From NCBI GenBank assembly GCA_002503595.1, contig DASC01000161.1, forward strand, positions 1 to 7,490: a DNA stretch of 7,490 nt. The letters run 5' to 3'. Source of the stretch: Candidatus Methanogaster sp. UBA203. Its GTDB lineage: Archaea > Halobacteriota > Methanosarcinia > Methanosarcinales > Methanogasteraceae. The position numbers were made by a program, and so were the translations under genes. Under the pieces are notes generated by a model, which was given only the letters and a program-made list of their open reading frames with translations, had not been told where the DNA came from and did not search any database. Each line of letters opens with the position of its first letter. Positions within the stretch are counted from its first letter, which is position 1. Below, one piece after another: positions 1 to 4,882 of this stretch.

Positions 1-68
1 TCGATGGCGATGATGTGGTCACGTCCCTCGATGCGCTGATGGTACTCGGGGACGGGGTAAAACAATGA
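1..68 (+). CDS. C-terminal end of a dockerin/EF-hand-like protein (partial)
   Basis: The frame is open from the window edge and ends at TGA 66-68. It reads DGDDVVTSLDALMVL followed by GDGVKQ. This resembles the calcium-binding half of type I dockerin-like repeats (pattern D-x-D-G-x-V-T-S-x-D-A-L-M-x-L) that sit at the C-terminus of many secreted proteins in archaea. Such modules mediate protein-protein attachment outside the cell, often through cohesin. Only about 21 residues are visible, so nothing can be said about the rest of the protein. The last turn is short compared with a full dockerin, which normally has a helix after the second loop. A chance match to a short EF-hand-like string is the main alternative. 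Confidence 0.5.
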   Translation, partial: DGDDVVTSLDALMVLGDGVKQ

Positions 69-75
69 TTTTTTT
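69..75 (+). terminator. Oligo-T terminator after the dockerin-like gene
   Basis: Seven consecutive T residues directly follow the TGA stop on the + strand. Archaeal RNA polymerase terminates at oligo-T tracts in the non-template strand without needing a hairpin, so this is a plausible terminator for the gene ending at 68. No stem-loop is obvious upstream. Confidence 0.4.
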
Positions 76-293
76 GCTCTAATGAATCGCGATCGCGCAA
101 TCGACTTGCTGTTGTGCTCAGTCGCTCCTGGTCTTCAGGATGCCGTTCCATACGGAGCGTGACGTGGCTACCCTTCTGATAGGGTACATAAACCCTGCGC
201 ATTTCAAAGCCAGTATACGGCAGAGCAGCACCCATGCCAAAGAGCGGAGATCCATGAAAGACGCTTACTGATATGCTACTACTATGATCCCCT
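76..293. other. Intergenic stretch with no assignable gene
   Basis: No supported gene was found between the dockerin-like tail and the marker 8 stop codon. On the minus strand one frame is free of stops from about 298 to the window edge. It has an internal ATG near 231 and a plausible peptide that includes GFEMRRVYVPYQKGSHVTL. I do not recognise this peptide, there is no Shine-Dalgarno sequence before the ATG, and the frame continues antisense through the dockerin-like codons. It could be a decayed or partial gene, or chance openness in G+C-richer DNA. Confidence 0.3.
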
Positions 294-1133
294 CTAACTC
301 GGCTGCTTCTGCTCCGGCAGCACCGGAAGCGGCATCGTGTTGATCAGTACCGGCGTTTCGATCGCCTTTGCCCGCTCGACTAGAAGTTCCTTCCCTGCTT
401 GCGTCAGCGCAAAGAGCGGGATCGCGGTTCCGACCTGCGCCAGCGGCTTTACGAGATCGCGAACATGCTTTGATGCGCAACCGGTCACGATATCGACCAG
501 ACCCAGGAGATCCTGCACCTCTGACCGGGAGAGCGCTGTGGTATGCGCAGCGATGATGATCGCCTTTATACCGAGTTCGGACTCGATCCTCCTGATCAGA
601 AGCGCGGTCGCAGGATCGATGACGGTAACCGCAATCAGTGTGTAGCCAAGTTCGACTGCGTGGCGCACGCCTGCTGCAGGATCGATGCTCGCGGCATCCG
701 GATCGACGACGATCCCGCCGCGCTCCCTGATCCCGTCGATGATCTCATGGATTGGCTCGGTCTCGACGAGCCCTGAGATCTGTGCGCCCATGCCCTGAAC
801 AAGCCCCGGATTGTCTGTTATGACCGTGCCTGCACCATCGCAGGCTGTAACCGTTGTATCGATCAGCCCGGTGCGAAGCCCGGTCATCATCACCTCTGAT
901 GCGCCGAAGTTCACGAAGACGTCCACATCGAGGTTGCGAGCTTTCGTGAACATCCCGAGTTCTGCTATCCGAAACTCCATATTCGCTCGAACCGCATCCT
1001 CTGTGATCTCCTTGATGCCGTGAAGCTTGTCAAAGAGCGGGCACCACCTGATACGGGACTTGCCGACATCGACGACCTTCCCATCCGCAACCGTGACCCG
1101 CGATGTTCCAAGCATCTCCATTATATGTGGCAT
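294..1133 (-). CDS. mmp8: Methanogenesis marker protein 8 (DUF2099 family)
   Basis: This 279-residue protein has the hallmarks of the DUF2099/methanogenesis marker 8 family. The N-terminus begins HIMEMLGTSRV, followed by DGKVVDVG (17-24), WCPLF (30-34) and FGASE (76-80). Further on are CDGAGTVIT (98-106), ISGLVET (119-125), and a TGCASKH segment around Cys219. Conserved-looking cysteines are Cys31, Cys98 and Cys219. The family is found in genomes encoding methyl-coenzyme M reductase; its biochemical role is not established as far as I know, so no reaction is assigned. The length matches the family. ATG 1133 is preferred because the HIMEMLG start aligns with family N-termini, although no clear Shine-Dalgarno lies upstream. 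No signal peptide or membrane segment is seen, so it should be cytoplasmic. It is divergent from the toxin-antitoxin pair and is not part of a visible operon. Identification comes from remembered family features, not a search. Confidence 0.85.
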   Translation of the reverse strand: MPHIMEMLGTSRVTVADGKVVDVGKSRIRWCPLFDKLHGIKEITEDAVRANMEFRIAELGMFTKARNLDVDVFVNFGASEVMMTGLRTGLIDTTVTACDGAGTVITDNPGLVQGMGAQISGLVETEPIHEIIDGIRERGGIVVDPDAASIDPAAGVRHAVELGYTLIAVTVIDPATALLIRRIESELGIKAIIIAAHTTALSRSEVQDLLGLVDIVTGCASKHVRDLVKPLAQVGTAIPLFALTQAGKELLVERAKAIETPVLINTMPLPVLPEQKQPS

Positions 1134-1198
1134 GGTTGGTGTGTTTGAGCTTCTGGGGTTGTAAACGCTTTGGAGCGATCTTTCCCCGTGCGCATAAT

Positions 1199-1207
1199 GT
1201 TATAAAG
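1199..1207 (+). promoter_or_regulatory. TATA-like box in the divergent mmp8/antitoxin intergenic region
   Basis: GTTATAAAG at 1199-1207 lies about 45 bases before the antitoxin ATG, which suits a TATA box with transcription starting near 1230 and a short leader. The core TTATAA is palindromic, so it could also serve the divergent mmp8 gene, about 65 bases from that start. Short arms GTTA (1199-1202) and TAAC (1212-1215) flank the region and might form an operator for the AbrB-type antitoxin. That last point is only a guess. Confidence 0.4.
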
Positions 1208-1238
1208 CAGCTAACTCAAACAATAACACAAACATGCA

Positions 1239-1242
1239 GAGG
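1239..1242 (+). promoter_or_regulatory. Ribosome binding site of the antitoxin, inside a mini-ORF
   Basis: GAGG sits five bases before ATG 1248 and fixes that start for the antitoxin. An out-of-frame ATG at 1234 opens an eight-codon mini-ORF that spans the Shine-Dalgarno and ends at TAA 1258-1260, overlapping the antitoxin start. The hexamer ATGCAG occurs at both ATGs (1234 and 1248), which suggests a small local duplication. Confidence 0.5.
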
Positions 1243-1247
1243 AAATT

Positions 1248-1484
1248 ATGCAGGTTGTAAATGATTATGTCCTCACAAAAAAGGGACTCACGGTACCTTA
1301 TGATGTGTTGGTGAGCGCAGGGTTGGACAAGGGTTCGATTGAAGTGATGATAAAGAAGCATACGATTATCATCAGGAAGTCGATGACTGATCAGGTCCGG
1401 GGAATCATAAAAAATGCTCGATTGACGACCAAAGAATTGGATGAACTGTGGCACCAACGGGCTGGTGTGGATGTGACTGCTTGA
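1248..1484 (+). CDS. AbrB/SpoVT-type antitoxin of a PIN toxin pair
   Basis: This 78-residue protein has an N-terminal half (about 6-46) that fits the swapped-hairpin AbrB/SpoVT fold: a beta strand VLTKKGLTVP, then DVLVSAGLDKG, then SIEVMIKKHTIIIRKS. The C-terminal half is charged and likely helical (IIKNARLTTKELDELWHQRAG), typical of the tail that wraps the partner toxin. Such antitoxins bind their toxin and repress their own promoter. A good Shine-Dalgarno (GAGG, five bases before the ATG) supports the start. The stop TGA 1482-1484 overlaps a TTG at 1481-1483, an arrangement typical of coupled toxin-antitoxin genes. The pair is visibly more A+T-rich than mmp8 or the dehydroquinate synthase gene, consistent with horizontal transfer. 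An archaeal AbrB-like regulator independent of a toxin is less likely given the PIN frame next door. Confidence 0.75.
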   Translation: MQVVNDYVLTKKGLTVPYDVLVSAGLDKGSIEVMIKKHTIIIRKSMTDQVRGIIKNARLTTKELDELWHQRAGVDVTA

Positions 1485-1495
1485 ATACGATTGAG

Positions 1496-1980
1496 ATGAC
1501 AGAATCTTTATAGATGCAAATATATTTATTTATAATGCTCTTGATCATCCATTGTATGGCGATAGTTGCTCAAACTTTCTGAACAGGGTAGAATGCGGAT
1601 TGATTGATGGCGTGATCACTACTCATGTGATTGATGAAGTTTTATTCAAGATATTGACCGCGAAAGCATCTTGTTATCTTGATAAAACCACGATATGGGA
1701 TATAAAAGATAAAATGAAAGATGTGAGTTTTTCTAAGAAAGTTTACTCGGCTGTGCGGAAGTATGCTGATTATCTCGATGAACTTACGTCTTATGGCGTT
1801 ACGGTACTACCAGTGGATATGGGCACCATAACAAGATCGGTCGAATTGGGCGAAAAATATGGGCTGCTAACAACCGATTCAATCCATTTAGCAGCCATGA
1901 TGCGGAATAAAATATGCAACATCGCAACGAATGACTCAGACTTTGAACGGGCCGATCTCGTAGCCGTCTGGAATCCATGA
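1496..1980 (+). pseudogene. PIN-domain (VapC-like) toxin, frame broken at its 5' end
   Basis: The frame ending at TGA 1978-1980 encodes a full PIN ribonuclease core. It has FIDANIFIY with the first metal-binding Asp at 1513-1515, Glu at 1636-1638 in the IDEV segment, Asp at 1876-1878 in TTDSIHLAAM, and Asp residues at 1933-1941 in TNDSDF. All four acidic positions of the active site are present. No ATG, GTG or TTG precedes the first Asp in this frame, because a TGA lies at 1492-1494. The natural start, ATG 1496 (or TTG 1481 overlapping the antitoxin stop), is one frame off and hits TAG at 1511-1513. One missing base between 1499 and 1503 would restore M-T-R-I-F-I-D-A-N. The first in-frame start, TTG 1552, would give 142 residues without the first catalytic Asp. 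It may be a recent mutation, an assembly error, or less likely recoding. Confidence 0.7.
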
Positions 1981-2102
1981 CTCAGGAGTGGTGGAGTTCT
2001 CGACACTTCGTCAAACCCACTTCCAGTCACTTCATTGATATGGCGCTATACATCCCGCATATACTCCCCCGACATAGCCAATACCCCACAGACTTAGATA
2101 CC

Positions 2103-2109
2103 TTTAAAT
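2103..2109 (+). promoter_or_regulatory. TATA box of the tRNA-Ala / dehydroquinate synthase unit
   Basis: TTTAAAT at 2103-2109, preceded by purine- and C-containing bases that could act as a BRE, lies about 27-33 bases upstream of the mature tRNA 5' end. This is archaeal TATA spacing with a start near 2130. No other candidate promoter fits between here and the protein gene, because the tRNA fills the gap. Confidence 0.6.
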
Positions 2110-2135
2110 CAATGCGCATCACAGTGTGATGGCAC

Positions 2136-2208
2136 GGGCTCGTAGATCAGTTGGAAGATCGTCGCCTTTGCAAGGCGAAGGCCCTGGGTTCGAGTCCCAG
2201 CGAGTCCA
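2136..2208 (+). tRNA. tRNA-Ala (anticodon TGC)
   Basis: A complete cloverleaf folds by eye. The acceptor is GGGCTCG (2136-2142) with CGAGTCC (2201-2207) and discriminator A2208, and it includes the G3-T70 pair that identifies alanine tRNAs. The D stem is GATC/GATC (2145-2148 with 2157-2160). The anticodon stem is TCGCC/GGCGA (2162-2166 with 2174-2178), with loop TTTGCAA and anticodon TGC at 2169-2171. The variable loop has five bases. The T stem is CTGGG/CCCAG (2184-2188 with 2196-2200), with loop TTCGAGT. There is no intron, and CCA is not encoded (the next bases are TC). It reads GCA-type codons. The start codon of the next gene begins two bases after the discriminator base. Confidence 0.97.
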
Positions 2209-2210
2209 TC

Positions 2211-3350
2211 ATGAGCACAAAGACCGTCTGGATCAAGGCAGACACCGGTAACTGGGATGCGCAGAAGCAGAGAATTACCACCAGTCTTGAGTCAGGTGTG
2301 GAATGCGTGCTCGCATCAGAAGGTCGTGTCGGGAAGGTGCGGGAACTTGGCGATATCATGGTGGCATCCCCGGTTGCAGAGGATGTCATGCCTGATATTG
2401 TGGTGGTCGGCATAAACGGGGAAGGGGATGGAACGCAGCCACTTCCAACCGATTTAACCGGATCGATGGATATTATCACAGCAGAGAAGTTGGCTTCCGA
2501 AGGAAAGACGGTTGCCGGATACGTGGTCATCCGCGACAAGAAGTACGAACAGTTCGCGGTTGAACTCGGCAAGGTCTGTGATTATCTGATCGCCGTAGGG
2601 ACTGACTGGAAGGTTATCCCGCTCGAAAACATGATTGCAGGACTCTTTGACGAAGATGTTGCGATCATAGCCGGAGTTCAGGATGCGGATGAGGCGAAAC
2701 TCGCGATCGAGACGCTTGAGCATGGCGCGGACGGCGTTCTCATAGATACCGATGACCCGTCAGAGATCAAGCGCATCGTTGGCGTTGTGGAACGCTCAGG
2801 CATCCCGACGGTACCGCTTCAGGTTGCACGGGTGACAGTGGTCGAACCCAAGGGCATGGGCGACCGGGTCTGCGTAGACACATGCTCGCTGATGTCGGTC
2901 GGAGAGGGGATGCTTGTCGGATCGCAGTCAAACGGTCTCTTTCTGATACAATCCGAGGCAGAAGACAGCCCGTATGTTGCGTCCCGCCCGTTCAGGGTCA
3001 ATGCGGGTGCAGTACATGCTTATGCGAAGGTCGGCGAGAAGACGCAGTACCTATCAGAACTCTCTGCGGGCGATGGCGTGACCATCGTGAATGCGCGAGG
3101 CGAGCAGAGGGACGGGATCGTCGGTAGGGTCAAGATCGAGAAGCGACCTCTGACGCTTGTCAAGGCTGAAGTCGATGGAAACATGATAACAACGATTCTG
3201 CAGAATGCCGAGACGATAAAACTCGTCGGCGCGGATGGGCTTCCGATATCGATCGCAAACCTAAAAGTAGGTGACGAGGTGCTCGTCCATTTCGAGGATT
3301 CGGCACGGCACTTCGGAATGAAGATCGACGAGACGATCATCGAGAAGTAG
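2211..3350 (+). CDS. aroB': 3-dehydroquinate synthase II (archaeal shikimate pathway)
   Basis: This 379-residue protein starts MSTKTVWIKADTGNWDAQ, matching the conserved N-terminus of archaeal 3-dehydroquinate synthase II (MJ1249 type, EC 1.4.1.24). Downstream segments such as MGDRVCVDTCSLMSVGEGMLVGSQS and YLSELSAGDGV also fit, and the length is normal. The enzyme oxidatively deaminates and cyclises 2-amino-3,7-dideoxy-D-threo-hept-6-ulosonate with NAD+ to 3-dehydroquinate, replacing the classical AroB route to aromatic amino acids. It acts in the cytoplasm. The partner that makes its substrate (AroA') is not in the window. ATG 2211 is chosen because the conserved KTVWIKAD follows at once; the frame stays open upstream only through the tRNA gene. 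There is no room for a Shine-Dalgarno outside the tRNA, so the mRNA is probably freed by tRNA 3' cleavage and nearly leaderless. Confidence 0.93.
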   Translation: MSTKTVWIKADTGNWDAQKQRITTSLESGVECVLASEGRVGKVRELGDIMVASPVAEDVMPDIVVVGINGEGDGTQPLPTDLTGSMDIITAEKLASEGKTVAGYVVIRDKKYEQFAVELGKVCDYLIAVGTDWKVIPLENMIAGLFDEDVAIIAGVQDADEAKLAIETLEHGADGVLIDTDDPSEIKRIVGVVERSGIPTVPLQVARVTVVEPKGMGDRVCVDTCSLMSVGEGMLVGSQSNGLFLIQSEAEDSPYVASRPFRVNAGAVHAYAKVGEKTQYLSELSAGDGVTIVNARGEQRDGIVGRVKIEKRPLTLVKAEVDGNMITTILQNAETIKLVGADGLPISIANLKVGDEVLVHFEDSARHFGMKIDETIIEK

Positions 3351-3361
3351 TGTGCCGTTTA

Positions 3362-3432
3362 GGGACTGTCACAAAATAAGCCAGGTCAGGTTGAACCTCC
3401 TTAAACACATTCACAATATCAAAGCACATGAT
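3362..3432. mobile_element. Possible insertion-sequence end remnant
   Basis: The stretch begins GGGACTGTCACAAAATAAG, which resembles the terminal inverted repeats of many transposons. It lies exactly where TolB-like homology in the neighbouring pseudogene stops. It contains a small palindrome AGGTTGAACCT (3388-3398). On the minus strand the pseudogene frame continues open here with a peptide including DIVNVFKEVQPDLAYFVTVP, which is unlike a beta-propeller. No transposase, second terminus or target duplication is visible, so this is a suggestion based on look-alike ends only. Confidence 0.3.
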
Positions 3433-3738
3433 ATCATCGCTTCCATCTGCTTTCATGACCGAGATGTAACACTCAGGACTGTAGCGTCCGGAACCAACGC
3501 CAGGTCATGTTTCAAAGAAGATCTTCGTCCCATCAGGACTCCAGGAAGGATTCTCATCCCGGCCCGGATTTGTCGTAAGTCTTGTTCCGCCGGATTCTGC
3601 GATCAGCGCGTCCAGTTCCGATTGCATTATCGCATGTTTCACAGGGGATTGCATCGTCACAAGAGCAATTATAATCACACCGGATGCGATTACAAGCAGC
3701 AAAACGATTGTTAGAATCTTTTTAGTTTTAGTCTTTGT
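3433..3738 (-). pseudogene. TolB-like beta-propeller gene, truncated and decayed
   Basis: Read on the minus strand, this encodes TKTKTKKILTIVLLLVIASG, then a membrane anchor, SPVKHAIM, TRLTTNPGRDENPSWSPDG and KIFFET, a TGA stop at 3505-3507, and then PGVGSGRYSPECYISVMKADGS in the same frame. It is closely parallel to residues 3-105 of the TolB-like protein encoded at 4882-6135 (MKTKTKKLLAVILLLAISSG, SPVKHVIT, TRLTTNPGPDKNPVWGADG, KIFFIS, GRYGPECYICVMDADGS). The codon matching the homologue's ATG is ACA, the only in-frame start is a TTG at 3700-3702 inside the anchor, and an in-frame TGA interrupts it. After ADGS the homology ends and foreign sequence begins. The 5' end overlaps the stop of the 138-aa membrane protein gene, which suggests it was once the last gene of the same operon. 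Confidence 0.75.
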
Positions 3739-4144
3739 CTGTCAAGCCCCCTGCGTATCCGCTCAGCGCTCCAACGACTGCGCAACAAAGCGCAAACGCA
3801 ATCTTTACAGCAAGCTCGATCGATTCAGGTTTCCTTATGTAAGACCCAAATCCTAAATCGATGAGTGTTTCGAAGATTGTCAGTGCCCAGAGCATGCAGG
3901 CAACCGCAATACCCGCTTTCCAGCTACGGGACGTGTAGCCGAGGACTATCACGAGTGGCATGGATACCAGAACCAGTTTCCAGCAGCCATCTATGCACCA
4001 CGGGATAAGCCACGATAGCGGGTCTATATGCAAATTAAATGTTCCGTCTATGAACCACAGCACATAAAAAGCACTTATGATCGCAAACAGAGTTGGGAAT
4101 ACCCACCTTTCTCTCATTTTCGTTTTTGGCTCCGTTTCATTCAT
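3728..4144 (-). CDS. Four-TM membrane protein of unknown function
   Basis: This 138-residue protein is not recognised. It has a short charged N-terminus (MNETEPKTKMRER) followed by four hydrophobic segments: about 14-33 (WVFPTLFAIISAFYVLWFI), 45-70 (around WLIPWCIDGCWKLVLV), 76-98 (KAGIAVACMLWALTIFETLI) and 112-132 (AVKIAFALCCAVVGALSGYA). It ends in a short polar tail. An AAGG-like sequence about ten bases before ATG 4144 can serve as the Shine-Dalgarno. Its start is 17 bases after the stop of the ABC-permease-like gene, so the two are probably co-transcribed. Its TAA stop overlaps the beginning of the TolB-like pseudogene. It may be a membrane partner of the permease or of the propeller proteins; this is inference from position only. 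Confidence 0.7.
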   Translation of the reverse strand: MNETEPKTKMRERWVFPTLFAIISAFYVLWFIDGTFNLHIDPLSWLIPWCIDGCWKLVLVSMPLVIVLGYTSRSWKAGIAVACMLWALTIFETLIDLGFGSYIRKPESIELAVKIAFALCCAVVGALSGYAGGLTDKD

Positions 4145-4161
4145 TTTTATCGCCTTTTCTT

Positions 4162-4866
4162 TTATCTTCTATATGTCTCTTTGACCAGATTCCCCACATA
4201 CTTAAGCACACTGTCAACGAAAAGACCGGTAAATCCCATGATCAACATCATTGCATACACCGTCTCCATGTTATGTAGATGATAACACCATGAGAGTTGA
4301 TATCCGAGCCCTTCTCCTGACATTCCAAACATCATCTCACCGCCAATCCGGAGAGACCAGCACAACAAAAATCCTACCCTGACCGCAGTTAGCCTATCAC
4401 CATAGCCAGAAATCAGCGCAACCACCAGAATGGGTACCAAAACTGATTGTAAGAGAATCGTAAGTTGTGAGGGCCCAAACCATGCGATTAACACAGGTGC
4501 TGTTCCTGCGGCTCCAATTCCGAATGCGAATAACAGAAACCAGAAGAATGGATTAATAACCCCTCCAGCCTTTTTAAATCTGTGCATGAGCATCCCCAGT
4601 GGCAGACCCACCAGCGATATTATCAACAGCCCAAGCAGGGAGAATGTAAGCGTGCTTGCAAGGTGATAAGCCAGAGGCGGTGAAAAAGCGTTTACAGCAA
4701 CTGCAGAGAATGGTGGTAGGATGAGCGAGTTATGAATTAATCTCGCCAGTATCTCCCAAAACAAAAATAGCAGTACAAAGGGGATGCTACGGTAAAACCA
4801 CCTGACAGTTCCGGTTTCTTGCTTGTTTTCATCTCCAACCGTATGGCTCAGATTTTTTAATCCCAT
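4162..4866 (-). CDS. ABC permease homologue (SsuC/TauC-like), apparently lacking the EAA segment
   Basis: This 234-residue protein has a cytoplasmic N-terminus of about 25 residues and about six hydrophobic segments. The order of motifs follows nitrate/sulfonate/taurine-type ABC permeases: ILPPFSAVAVNAF, HLASTLTFSLLGLL, GLPLGMLM, GTAPVLIAWFG, a TM, then AVRVGFLLCWSLRIGGEMMFG and SGEGLGYQL near the end. In typical members an EAA loop of roughly 25-30 residues (E-A-A-x-x-x-G, contacting the ATPase) lies between the fourth TM and the GLR-like segment. Here GYGDRLT runs straight into AVRVG, so that coupling segment seems to be missing. No ATPase or substrate-binding protein gene is seen nearby. 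It may be a repurposed or non-functional permease. The start ATG 4866 follows a long A tract; GGGGGAG lies upstream of that tract. Confidence 0.65.
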   Translation of the reverse strand: MGLKNLSHTVGDENKQETGTVRWFYRSIPFVLLFLFWEILARLIHNSLILPPFSAVAVNAFSPPLAYHLASTLTFSLLGLLIISLVGLPLGMLMHRFKKAGGVINPFFWFLLFAFGIGAAGTAPVLIAWFGPSQLTILLQSVLVPILVVALISGYGDRLTAVRVGFLLCWSLRIGGEMMFGMSGEGLGYQLSWCYHLHNMETVYAMMLIMGFTGLFVDSVLKYVGNLVKETYRR

Positions 4867-4882
4867 TTTTTTTTTTTTTTTT
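4866..4882. repeat. 17-base homopolymer (T on +, A on the coding strand)
   Basis: Seventeen T residues on the + strand give an A17 run on the transcribed minus strand. It starts with the last base of the TolB-like stop TGA (4882-4884) and ends with the A of the permease ATG (4864-4866). The tract therefore forms the entire 15-base gap between the two genes. Such runs are prone to slippage, and a change in length would alter the distance from the GGGGGAG sequence to the permease start. On the + strand the T run would also terminate antisense transcripts. Confidence 0.85.

Noticed and set aside
1981..2102. Gap between toxin and tRNA, checked for a terminator, small RNA or attachment site
   Set aside because: No T tract, strong stem-loop or repeat of the tRNA 3' end was visible.
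2151..2210. Upstream extension of the aroB' frame to a TTG at 2151
   Set aside because: These codons are the tRNA-Ala gene; the conserved protein N-terminus begins at ATG 2211.
2147..2572. A 141-codon minus-strand frame across the tRNA and aroB'
   Set aside because: It is antisense to two confidently identified genes and its serine/threonine/proline-rich peptide is typical of a shadow frame.
3352..3714. A 120-codon + strand frame
   Set aside because: It lies opposite the propeller pseudogene, whose homology is on the minus strand, and its peptide has no recognisable feature.
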